Source of the DNA: Bog-756 sp963824645
GTDB lineage: Bacteria; Actinomycetota; Acidimicrobiia; Acidimicrobiales; RAAP-2
Length of the DNA stretch: 64,000 nt
Assembly (NCBI GenBank): GCA_963824645.1
Contig: CAWGQC010000005.1
Span: forward strand, 682,001-746,000
Reading direction: 5' to 3'
A program made the position numbers and the translations under genes. This document shows, piece by piece, positions 33,263 to 42,219 of the stretch. Position 1 is the first letter of the stretch. Each line of letters opens with the position of its first letter. The notes under the pieces were generated by a model. It saw only the letters and a program-made list of their open reading frames with translations. It was not told the origin of the DNA and did not search any database.

Positions 33263-33397
33263 CGGCCAACGGGCGGGCCTCGGTCGGTGGCAGGGTAGGA
33301 ATCACCGCCGGGGGTCCGGCGTTTCCCACAACGAGGCCCACCGGCCGTCTGTCCGCCCCGATGGCCCGGCGGAAGCCCCGCAGACCAGGAACCACCC

Positions 33398-34864
33398 ATG
33401 CCCGTGATCCGCATCAACCCCAAGATCAGCGTCAGCGTCGTCTTCGTGGCCGCCATGTTCATGAACATCATGGACATCACCATCGTCAATGTGGCCCTCC
33501 CCTCCATCGGACGCCAATTCCACGTTTCCGAGACCGCCCTCGACTCGGTGGCCGTCGGCTATCTGGTCAGTCTGGCCGTCATCATTCCGGCCGCCGGATG
33601 GCTCGGTGACCGGTTCGGATCCAAACGGATACTCCTGCTGGCCATCGTCTTGTTCACCGGGGCGTCGGCCCTGTGCGGGGTGGCCGGCAGTCTCTCCGAA
33701 CTCGTCCTGTTCCGGGTCATCCAGGGGGTGGGAGGGGGCATGCTGACGCCGGTGGGGATGGCCATGCTGTTCCGCACCTTTCCGCCCGAGGAGCGGGTCC
33801 GGGCCTCGAGCATCCTCACCGTTCCGACCGCCGTGGCACCGGCCCTCGGACCGGTGCTCGGTGGGCTTCTGGTCACCAGCCTGTCGTGGCGGTGGGTCTT
33901 CTTCGTCAATGTGCCCATCGGCATCGCCGCCTTCGCCTTCGGACTCCTCTTCCTCGAACCCCATCGTCAGGAGCAACCGGGCCGTTTCGACCTTCCCGGA
34001 TTCCTGCTCTCCGGCATCGGTTTTTCCTCCCTCATGTTCGGGGTGAGCGAGGGCCCGAACCGCGGCTGGGACAGTGCCGAAATCCTCGGGAGCATTGCCC
34101 TCGGTCTGGTGCTCCTCGGGTGGATGGTGGTGGTGGAGCTCCGTACCCGCCAGCCCCTGCTCAAATTGCGCCTCTACGGCAACCGCCTTTTCCGGTCCAC
34201 CAGCACGGCCATCATGATCGCCATGGCCGCCTTTTTGGGCGTCCTGTTCGCCGTGCCTTTGTTCTTCCAGATCGCGTTGGGCCTCTCCGCCCTTCGATCC
34301 GGGCTCAACACCTTCCCCGAGGCCATCGGCGTGATGGTCGGGGCCCAGGTGGCCACCCGCCTCATCTATCCGCGCACCGGGCCCCGTCGCCTGGTGGCGG
34401 CCGGACTGTTCGGCGTAGCCGCCTCGACCGCACTCATGTCCCTGATCGGGTTCAGCACCGACCTGTGGTGGATGCGGGTACTGATGTTCACCATGGGTCT
34501 GTCCATGGCCCAGGTCATCGTGTCATCGCAGGCCGCCTCGTTCGCCACCATCTCCGCCGCCGACACCGGAAGCGCCTCATCCCTGTTCAACAGTCAGCGC
34601 CAACTGGGGAGCGCGCTCGGTGTCGCCCTGGTCACCACCGTCATCGCCGCGGTGGGAGCGACCCACCTGGTCGCCGGTCACCCGGCGCCCAATCTGACCG
34701 CCTACCACGCCGCCTTCCTGACCGCCTCCGGGATCGCCCTGGTGGGGGTGTTGGTGGCCCTGACCATCGTCGATGTCGATGCGGCCGCCACCATGGTGCG
34801 GCGGGGTGGTCGGGCCGCCCGCCGGGAAGCGACATCGAGGCCGACCGTCCGGTCGGTGGCCTGA
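33398..34864 (+). CDS. MFS transporter, DHA2 family
   Basis: A 488-residue membrane protein with about 14 helices. It has the first-helix block MFMNIMDITIVNVALPSIGR, motif A in AAGWLGDRFGSKR and the motif C region AVAPALGPVLGGLLV, the EmrB/QacA arrangement. It should export drugs or toxic metabolites in exchange for protons. The C-terminus is basic. A hydrolase follows after 47 nt on the same strand, and no regulator is next to it, unlike the other two DHA2 pumps in the window. Confidence 0.93.
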   Translation: MPVIRINPKISVSVVFVAAMFMNIMDITIVNVALPSIGRQFHVSETALDSVAVGYLVSLAVIIPAAGWLGDRFGSKRILLLAIVLFTGASALCGVAGSLSELVLFRVIQGVGGGMLTPVGMAMLFRTFPPEERVRASSILTVPTAVAPALGPVLGGLLVTSLSWRWVFFVNVPIGIAAFAFGLLFLEPHRQEQPGRFDLPGFLLSGIGFSSLMFGVSEGPNRGWDSAEILGSIALGLVLLGWMVVVELRTRQPLLKLRLYGNRLFRSTSTAIMIAMAAFLGVLFAVPLFFQIALGLSALRSGLNTFPEAIGVMVGAQVATRLIYPRTGPRRLVAAGLFGVAASTALMSLIGFSTDLWWMRVLMFTMGLSMAQVIVSSQAASFATISAADTGSASSLFNSQRQLGSALGVALVTTVIAAVGATHLVAGHPAPNLTAYHAAFLTASGIALVGVLVALTIVDVDAAATMVRRGGRAARREATSRPTVRSVA

Positions 34865-34911
34865 ATAGCCGTCACCTGTCGCCGGTCTGGAAGCAGAGCC
34901 AAGATAGGGGC

Positions 34912-35715
34912 GTGACCACAGCCCTGTCCGCTGACGGCGTCGAGCTTTTCTACGAACGTCGGGGCACGGGGCCCCGACTGCTCTTCCTGCTCGGTTCGGG
35001 TATGACCGTGGCCGGGTCGGGTCTGCTGGTCGACCTGTTCGCTCCGTCCTGCGACGTGGCCGTGGGCGACTACCGGGGCCTGGGCCGGAGCGGCCCGCCG
35101 CCCGGCCCTTATCCGATGGCGGCCTGCGCGGCCGACGCCCTGGCCGTCATGGATGCGGCCGGGTGGTCTACCGCCCGGGTGATAGGGGTGAGTTTCGGCG
35201 GAATGGTGGCCCAAGAGCTGGCGGTGACCGCCCCCGCCCGGGTCGAGCGTCTGGTTCTGCTCTGCACGTCGCCCGGTGGCCAGGGCGGGTCCTCCTACCC
35301 TCTGCACGAGCTGGAGGCGCTGTCCCCCGCCGAGCGGGCCGACCAGGAACGACTCCTGCTCGATCGGCGCTTCGACCCGGCCTGGCTGGCCTCCCATCCC
35401 GGTGACCGCGCCCTGGCCGACGCCATCAGCCAAAGCCGGCAGAGAGGAGCCCATCCGTCGGATCCGGCCGCCGATACCGGTCGGCGCCTGCAACTCGACG
35501 CCCGTCGCACCCATGACGTGTGGGATCGTCTCGACCGCATCACCTGTCCGACCCTCATCGGGTGCGGACGGTTCGACGGGATCGCCCCCCCGGCCAACAG
35601 TGCCGCCATGGCCTCCCGCATCGCCGGGTCGGAGCTGCACACCTACGAGGGCGGTCACGCCTTCGTGGCCCAGGACCACCGGAGCATCACCGATGTGATG
35701 ACATTCCTGTCCTAG
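34912..35715 (+). CDS. Alpha/beta hydrolase
   Basis: A 267-residue protein starting at GTG. The oxyanion region is RLLFLLGSGMTVAGSG, the nucleophile elbow GVSFGGMVAQELA (Ser about 92), the acid is in LIGCGRFDGIAPP, and His is in YEGGHAFVAQD. The set is that of a soluble esterase or lactonase-type hydrolase; the substrate is unknown. It lies just after the DHA2 transporter, probably in the same transcript, and is convergent with the S53 peptidase across 27 nt. Confidence 0.9.
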   Translation: MTTALSADGVELFYERRGTGPRLLFLLGSGMTVAGSGLLVDLFAPSCDVAVGDYRGLGRSGPPPGPYPMAACAADALAVMDAAGWSTARVIGVSFGGMVAQELAVTAPARVERLVLLCTSPGGQGGSSYPLHELEALSPAERADQERLLLDRRFDPAWLASHPGDRALADAISQSRQRGAHPSDPAADTGRRLQLDARRTHDVWDRLDRITCPTLIGCGRFDGIAPPANSAAMASRIAGSELHTYEGGHAFVAQDHRSITDVMTFLS

Positions 35716-35742
35716 TCCGGCCCAGGGGCGGAACTCCTCGGC

Positions 35743-38124
35743 TCAGCCGGCCAGGGTCAGCGTGAAGTCCTGGGTGGCCACGGTGGCTTTCCTGCCTTTG
35801 CCGTACACAGCCCGGATCACCAGGGGGTAGGTGCCGGGCTTGTCAGCAGCCTTGGGCGTACCGGAGAGAACGCCTGCCTTGGCCGCAAAGGACAGTCCGC
35901 CCGGCCGTTTGCCTTTCATGGTCATCGAGGTGGGTGTCCCGGTGCTCTCCACGGTGAAGGAGAACGGCCGACCCACCACCGCGGTGGCGCTGTCGGCGCT
36001 GGTGATGGCCACGCCCACCGTCCAGGTGAAGCCCACCGAGGCAATGGCCCCGTCGCCATCCTGGGCCTGGACCACGACGTCGAAGGTGCCGATGTCGTCG
36101 GCCTTGCCCGAGATCACGCCGCTGGTGCGCTTGATGGCCAGCCCGGTGGGCAGGCCGGTGGCACTGAAGCTGAGGGTTTGGCCGGCCGTGGCATCGGTGG
36201 CCTGAATGGGCAGGCTCACTGCACCGTCGAGCAGACTGCTCTGGCTGCCCGGTGGGGTGATGGTGATGGGATTGGTGACGGCGCCGGCGCAGAGCAGGCC
36301 CGGCAGTACAGCGGCATCCGGCGTCCCCAGACCGGTGGCCATGTCGTAACCGGCCAGAGCGGGAAAGGCCCCGTCGTGGGTTCCGGTCAGATCGTTGTCG
36401 CCCACCGTCACGTCGGCGAAGGCAGCCGGCTCATCGGCCGCCACCTGGTAGAGGAGGGGGTTGGCGAAGCCGATGTCGTTACCGCTGCAGGCCGGAGAGG
36501 CATCGGAAAGGTCGATCAACGATGCCCACAGCGGTGCGGCCAGGCTGGTCCCTCCCCAACTGCCCCAGCTCCCGCTCACGTACTCCAGATAGGGATACGG
36601 ACCGGCCAGCGCCGACACGTCGGGCGACTCCCGACAGTAGGAACCCGACGGGGCACCACACGGTGCTCCCGACGAACCGGCGTTGATGACGCCTGGGGTC
36701 TGGGCGTCGCTCTGGTAGGAGGGCATCGTCCACAGGCTGGAGACGCCGCCGCCGCCCGCTCCCCATGTATTGGGGGGTCCGTCATTCCACGCCGATTCGG
36801 CCGGCGGCGTGGTGGCCGCCGTCCATTCGGTGCCCCCGGCGCCGGTGACGAAGGGTTGGCTGGACGGGTCGTCGACGGCCAGGACGCTGTCACTGCCGCC
36901 GCTGGTGAGACAATCCTCCGACCCCTGGTCGCCGGACGCGGCCACGATGGTCTGACCCTGGGTGGCTGCTTCCTCGAACAGCGTGTTCTCCGCTTGGGCG
37001 GCGGCGTTGCCCGTCAGCGGCTCGCACAACCCCCACGACGTCGAGACCACCGACGCCTCGTCCTGGGAGACGATGGCGTCATAGGTGTCGTAGCCCCCGG
37101 CATTGGTGTTGGGCCCTTCGTAGACGAGGACGTGGGTGCTCGGGGCCAGGGCGACCACCTGCTCGATGTCCACGTCGGCCTCTCCCACCCCGGAGTGGGC
37201 CTGCGGTCCACCATCCACGTCGACGGTGGTGACCGACGTGGACGTGTCGAAGCACGACTGGTAGGCGTCGATGTCCTTCTGACCGAAGCCCTGGAGCTCG
37301 TAGAGGGCCACCGTCTGGCCCGACCCCAGGTCGCCCTGGTTATAGAGAGCGGGGAACCCGTAAGCCGTACCCACCTCATCGGCGGTGTACGAACCATCCT
37401 CGACCGCGTCGGTGGCGGCGGTGGCACACGCCTGGGGACCAGCTGACCCGCCGTCCGACGCCGACCGGGGCGGCACCCCACCGTTAGGGGCGTGCCCGAG
37501 AGCGGGAGTGGGCAGGGCCAGGTCGTCGAGGCCGACCACACCTTGTACGTCGGACGCCACCGAGCTGGCCATCTGTGGTGCGGCTCGGTTGGCGAAGGCA
37601 ATGCGACCCCCCGCCACCCGGTACTGGGAGAACCCGGTGGCGAAGGCGGCCGACAGCTGGTCGGCGGTAGCCCGGAGCGGGATGCTCAGATGGTTGGCGC
37701 TGATCGGGCCCGGACGGAGCCCGGCCGCGTTCAGGGCGGCATCCACCGATGCGATGGTGGCGGCGGTGGGGCCGAACCGGCTCACGAACTGAGGCTCACG
37801 GAGGAAGTGGCGGAACTCTTTCGAACCCGGGGTGGAAACCGCGGTGGCATAGGCCGTCAGTCCGGCCGGGTCACGGGGCTGGAGCACCACGTCCACCCGC
37901 AGGGCGGTGGCGCCGGGCAGGTTCGAAACGGCGGCGGCCCCGGCCGGGAGGCGGGGCGGGCGTCCGAGCCTGACCGTGGCGGGGCTGGCCCCCGCCCACG
38001 CACCCCTGGTTACGACGGCCACGGCGAGAAGCCCGGTCAATCCGGCCACGAGGATCCGTCCGGCCCGACGTCCCCATCGATTGGTGGTGTCGGGCCTAGC
38101 CCTGCGACCCTGGCCATCGATCAT
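35743..38124 (-). CDS. Secreted S53 peptidase (sedolisin/kumamolisin-like) with C-terminal Ig-like domains
   Basis: A 793-residue exported protease. A signal segment (about 18-45) precedes a pro-domain (about 65-215) with the LREPQFVSRFGPT block. In the catalytic domain Glu (about 315) and Asp (about 319) lie in GVGEADVDIEQVVALAP, the oxyanion Asp in AASGDQGSED, and Ser (about 525) in GGTSLAAP. A calcium site follows (DVTVGDNDLTG then AGYDMATGLGTPD). The last 190 residues are two Ig-like (He_PIG-type) domains, with blocks such as ATGLPTGLAIKRTSGVISG. Enzymes of this family work at acid pH, consistent with an acidophilic or acid-tolerant host. It is processed by self-cleavage, as known for the family. 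The ATG is preceded by GGGGGG. Confidence 0.93.
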   Translation of the reverse strand: MIDGQGRRARPDTTNRWGRRAGRILVAGLTGLLAVAVVTRGAWAGASPATVRLGRPPRLPAGAAAVSNLPGATALRVDVVLQPRDPAGLTAYATAVSTPGSKEFRHFLREPQFVSRFGPTAATIASVDAALNAAGLRPGPISANHLSIPLRATADQLSAAFATGFSQYRVAGGRIAFANRAAPQMASSVASDVQGVVGLDDLALPTPALGHAPNGGVPPRSASDGGSAGPQACATAATDAVEDGSYTADEVGTAYGFPALYNQGDLGSGQTVALYELQGFGQKDIDAYQSCFDTSTSVTTVDVDGGPQAHSGVGEADVDIEQVVALAPSTHVLVYEGPNTNAGGYDTYDAIVSQDEASVVSTSWGLCEPLTGNAAAQAENTLFEEAATQGQTIVAASGDQGSEDCLTSGGSDSVLAVDDPSSQPFVTGAGGTEWTAATTPPAESAWNDGPPNTWGAGGGGVSSLWTMPSYQSDAQTPGVINAGSSGAPCGAPSGSYCRESPDVSALAGPYPYLEYVSGSWGSWGGTSLAAPLWASLIDLSDASPACSGNDIGFANPLLYQVAADEPAAFADVTVGDNDLTGTHDGAFPALAGYDMATGLGTPDAAVLPGLLCAGAVTNPITITPPGSQSSLLDGAVSLPIQATDATAGQTLSFSATGLPTGLAIKRTSGVISGKADDIGTFDVVVQAQDGDGAIASVGFTWTVGVAITSADSATAVVGRPFSFTVESTGTPTSMTMKGKRPGGLSFAAKAGVLSGTPKAADKPGTYPLVIRAVYGKGRKATVATQDFTLTLAG

Positions 38125-38323
38125 GGTCCCCCCCGGATGTCGAGAATGCCCGTGTGGCCCTGGTGCGCCCGCCCCCGAGCGTCGCACCGACCGGCCTCAA
38201 CGGGCATCGTCTGCAGTCACCACCCTAGACCTCGTCCTGCCCAAACCGCAGGGAATTCTAGCTGTCGGCCCGCCCACCGGTCGCCCGCCCGCCCCTGCTC
38301 AACGGTCGCTCGGAGCTACCGGC

Positions 38324-39935
38324 TCAGGTCGGCGTGGGCTTGAGGTGCCCTCCTGCCTGCTTCGGCATCTTCTGCTTCTTCGGGACCGGGTAGGACCCAT
38401 CGTTGGGGTTGAGCTCGAGCAGTTGCTCCGAATTGCACTCGTTGCTGATCGGCTTGGACGATTCGTTGTCGGACACAGCCGCCAACTTCGGCACCTTGAT
38501 GACAGGCTTGTCGAGCACCGGAAGGGTCGACATCAGGTTGCCCACGGTCGACTGCCGCCATGCCGACACGTTGGGTACGCGTCACATTGAACAGCGAGGC
38601 CAGAAACTGCAGCTGGGAGGTGTGGTCGAAGATGTCCGAGCACACCCATCCTCCGGCCGAGAAGGGCGACACCACGATCATCGGGACCCGGACACCCAGC
38701 CGATGGGACCGGCGATGCCACCGGCCGAGGACGGAAGCGGGTCGACGGTCAGGTACTCCCCGTCGTTCGTCGGAGGAGGCGGTGGGGGGAGGGACGTGAT
38801 CGAAGAAGCCGTCGTTCTCGTCGTACATGATGAACAGCACGGTGCTCGCCCACACGTCGGGGTTGGAGGTGAGGGTGTCGAGGATCTGCTGGGTGTACCA
38901 CTCACCCAACTGGGCCGGCGCCGGCGGGTGCTCGTCGTAGGTGTCGGGGGAGATGATCCACGACACCTGGGGAAGGGTGCCGTTGGCGACGTCGGCGGTG
39001 AAGTCGTCCGTGTTGGGATTGGTATCGGTGAGGCCGCCGTTCACGTTGGGACCGTAGTAGGAAAAGGCGTTCTGGTAGGGGGCCGACGTCGGGTCGGCAT
39101 TGGCGTACTGGTCGAAGTAGAGCAGCATGTTCTTGCTGATGAACGCCGACGCCCCCGGCTGGTAGTTCGATCCGTAGGGGTTGTAGCACTTCCAGGTGAC
39201 ACCGGCTTCGGTCAGGACGTCGGGCATGGTCTCCCATGTGCAGGTGCCCTGATAAGCCGACAGGCTGGAGTTGGTCATGATGATCGGACCGCCGGCCACC
39301 CCGCCGGGGTCGAGGTTGGCGGAGATGGCCATCAGCCGGTTGGGGTGGGTGGGCCCGAGCACCGAGCAGAAGTAGTTGTCGCAGATGGTGAACTTGGTGG
39401 CCAGGTCGTAGTAGAAGGGGATGTCGGCCTTGGTGTAGTAGCCCATGGTGTTGGTACCCAGGCTGCCCTCGTAGGACGGCGAGGTGTGGGTGGCCACGAA
39501 GGCGTCCATCGCTCCGTTGTCCCAACAGGCGTGCTCGGCCGGCCAAGCATGGGACAGGTCGTAGGTGCACTCCGCCTGCCCGCTCTTGGTGTTCATGTGG
39601 AAAGGAAGCAGCACGTTGGGGGGAACCTCGTCGGCCGGAGCACCGGTGCCACCGTTGGCGGTGTTCCACGCCTGGGTGAACGCACCGCTGTTATTGGCGT
39701 CATCGAAGCCGGTCACCCCCTTCATGGTGCCGAAGTAGTGATCGAAGGACCGGTTCTCCTGCATCAGGAAAACGACATGCTCGACCGTGCCCGAGGTGGC
39801 CGGTTTCACCCGGAGAGCGCGGCGTACCGACTCCGCGCCCGCGGAACGCATGGGGCCGGCCGCCGCCAGACCGAGCACCGCCGCCCCCGACACTCCCCCT
39901 GCCAACACCTGTCTGCGACTGTAGCGTTGCGTCAT
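38324..39935 (-). CDS. Tat-exported phospholipase C-like phosphoesterase, three apparent frameshifts
   Basis: A protein of about 535 residues once frames are joined. It has a twin-arginine signal (SRRQVLAGG, 6-14), then the acid phosphatase/phospholipase C core with VVFLMQENRSFDHYFGTMKG, PTHPNRLMAISANLDPGG, MYDENDGFFDHV and FRAME-broken VPMIVVSPFSAGGWV. Three breaks occur: an extra C in a C6 run near 38785-38792 and a missing G near 38697-38702, which compensate each other, and a single extra base near 38580. After the last break the true C-terminus (VSAWRQSTVGNLM to KPTPT) runs in another frame to 38324. Uncorrected, the frame runs to 38316. The homopolymer positions suggest sequence errors, so the gene may be intact. 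The enzyme would hydrolyse phosphoesters outside the cell. Confidence 0.85.
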
Positions 39936-40083
39936 GGAGACGGTGTAACACAGATCGTCGGAGCACGCCCGGTGCGCGGTGGACCAGGGGCGACGGACCG
40001 ACCGGACGTCGTCTGATGGGCATTGCGTTCTCTCGTTTTTAACTGGGCCTCCCTCGTCACCCACGTTCGGCGATGATTGTCCG

Positions 40084-41273
40084 GTGACACCTCCACCGGC
40101 AGATGTAGTGGTCATCGGCGGAGGATTGGTCGGCAGCGCGCTTGCCTACGAGTTGGTCGCCGCCGGTGCCGACGTGACGCTGGTCGACCGGCACGACGTC
40201 GGCCGGGCGACCGACGCCGGGGCGGGGATACTGTCCCCCGAGACCAACCAGGATCCGCATCCGGACGCGTTCGCCTTCGGCCGCGCCGCCGCCAACCATT
40301 ACGAATCCCTGACGCGGCGACTCGCAGAGGAAGGGGTGGCCGATACCGGATTCGCCATCACCGGTTCACTGCTGGTGGCCCAGCGGCCCGGCGACGACGC
40401 CGTCATGGACGAAGCGGTACGCCTGGTGGGTAGCCGGAGCCCCGGTCTCGCCGACGAGCTCGGGCCCGAGGAGGTGGCTCAGCTCTTCCCCCGCTCGGTC
40501 CGGTCCGACGTGCCCTCTTCAACCCGGCGGCCCGCCGGGTGGACGGCCGGATCCTCAACGCCGGCCTACGTCGGGCCGCTGAGTCTCGGGGACTGCGGGT
40601 GGTGTCGGGCCCGGCCACCATCAACACGGGTCGAGGGGGAGGCACGGTCGACGGAGTGATGACCGACGAGGGAGCCATTGCCGCCGGTGCCGTCGTCGTG
40701 GCCGGCGGAGCGTGGTCGGCCGAAGTGGGCGTGGCCCTGGGGGCGAGCCTCCCGGTCGTTCCGCTCAAGGGTCAGATCGTTCACTTGTTACTGCCCGACA
40801 CCGACAGCAGCCGATGGCCCATCGTCCAGCCCGTGCTGGGCTTCTATCTGGTGCCGTGGCCCGACGGGCGGTTGGCTTGCGGGGGGACCATGGAGTCCGA
40901 CGCCGGATTCGATCACCGTCCGACCGCCGACGGCCTCCACCAGCTCCTGCGGGAGTGCCTCCGTACCGCGCCGGGCCTGGCCCAGGCGTCGGTGCTGGAG
41001 ACACGGGTGGGATCACGGCCGGCTACCCCTGACGGCCGGCCGATCATCGGTCGGGTGATGGGGTGGCCGAACGTCTTCGTGGCCACCGGTCACGGGGCCG
41101 AAGGTCTGCTGCTCGGTCCTTACAGCGCCCTGGTGGTGGCCAGAATGGTCCTCGGCGCCGCGGCTCCCACCCCCGAAGAACGCGCACTGGTGGCGAGCGT
41201 CCTACACAGCTGGGGCACCGATCGCTTCACCGGGTTGCCGCCCGACGACAGGGCCCTCGCCTCCGAAGAGTGA
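40084..41273 (+). pseudogene. FAD-dependent oxidoreductase (glycine oxidase/D-amino-acid dehydrogenase type), frameshifted
   Basis: The GTG at 40084 opens a Rossmann FAD-binding motif VVVIGGGLVGSALAYEL, followed by DAGAGILSPETNQDPHP. After about 40512 the frame shifts, and the second part (FNPAARRVDGRILNAGLRRA, VVVAGGAWSAEVG, GTMESDAGFDHRPT, FVATGHGAEGLLLGPYSA) completes a DAO fold of about 397 residues. The break is one missing C in the run at 40512-40515 (gtgccctcttc read as gtgcccctcttc restores the frame). It resembles ThiO or DadA-type enzymes that oxidise amines to imines, but no thiamine genes are nearby. Type is given as pseudogene only for the disrupted frame. Confidence 0.8.
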
Positions 41274-41350
41274 ACTCCCCTGCTCCGATGACGGGAACGG
41301 GGAAGCCCACGCTCCCTCGGTGGCCAGACGGAGGGGAACCCGACAAGCAC

Positions 41351-42214
41351 TCAGCCGAGCGTGGGCCGGATCTCCTCCTCGAGGAAGGTGATCACCGCAT
41401 CGGAGAAGGCATCGTTGCGATCGCCGGCAATCATGTGGGCGGCACCGTCGACAGCCACGACGGTGGCTTCGGGGATCTGGGCCAACAGGTCATCGACACC
41501 CTCCTGGGTGACGACATCACTCAGCAGCCCGTGGACCAACATGGTGGGGACACGGATATTGCTGGTGGCCACGCTGAGCAGTCCGGCCAGCCGATCGGGT
41601 ACCACTTCGGACCGCTCCTGGCCGATGACCCGAGGGTCCCAGTGCCAGTACCAACGGTCGCCCCGCTGGCGCAGCACCTTGGTCAGACCGGCCGGGTTCA
41701 TGCGCCGCTTGCGCTGCGGGGTATAGGCGGCGATGGCGGCGGCGGCCGCTTCCAGGGAGTCGAATCCGTCGAATCCGGATTGCATGAACCGGGTGATGCG
41801 CTGGATGCCGGCATCGTTGGTCTTGGGCGTGATGTCCACCAGGACGAGCCCGCACGAAACGGTGCGGTCGCTGGTTCCCTCGGCCAACATGGCCGACATT
41901 CCACCCAGGGAGGCCCCCACCAGCACGGGTGGCTTTCCCAGTTGGTCAGCCACCGCCACGCAGTCGGCACAGAAGGCGGTGAACGAGTAGTCGCCATTGG
42001 GCGCCCAGTCACTGTCGCCGTGTCCCCGCAGGTCGAGGGCCACGGCCCGCCACCCGGCACGGGCGACGACCTCGGCCGTGGCCCCCCAGGCGTGTCGGGT
42101 CTGCCCGCCGCCGTGCAGGAACAGCACCGGCCAGGCGGCCGGATCGCCACGAACGTCAGCGACCAGGTGGAGTCCCTCGAACCCCTCGAAGACCACGGTT
42201 TCCCCGTCCACCAC
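41351..42214 (-). CDS. Alpha/beta hydrolase
   Basis: A 287-residue protein. It has LFLHGGGQTRHAWG, the GHGDSDW loop, nucleophile elbow LVGASLGGMSAML (Ser about 110), and His in DGAAHMIAGDRNDAF, which is the pattern of lipase/epoxide-hydrolase-like esterases. The start is uncertain: TTG 42217, GTG 42214 and GTG 42211 lie side by side behind the GAGG that overlaps the stop of the potassium-permease gene. I used GTG 42214. It is co-transcribed with that gene (gap 5 nt). Its substrate is unknown. Confidence 0.88.
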   Translation of the reverse strand: MVDGETVVFEGFEGLHLVADVRGDPAAWPVLFLHGGGQTRHAWGATAEVVARAGWRAVALDLRGHGDSDWAPNGDYSFTAFCADCVAVADQLGKPPVLVGASLGGMSAMLAEGTSDRTVSCGLVLVDITPKTNDAGIQRITRFMQSGFDGFDSLEAAAAAIAAYTPQRKRRMNPAGLTKVLRQRGDRWYWHWDPRVIGQERSEVVPDRLAGLLSVATSNIRVPTMLVHGLLSDVVTQEGVDDLLAQIPEATVVAVDGAAHMIAGDRNDAFSDAVITFLEEEIRPTLG

Positions 42215-42219
42215 CAACC

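Noticed and set aside
38403..40016. A 537-codon plus-strand frame opposite the phosphoesterase
   Set aside because: Gly/Val-rich shadow; the minus strand carries the Tat signal and catalytic blocks.
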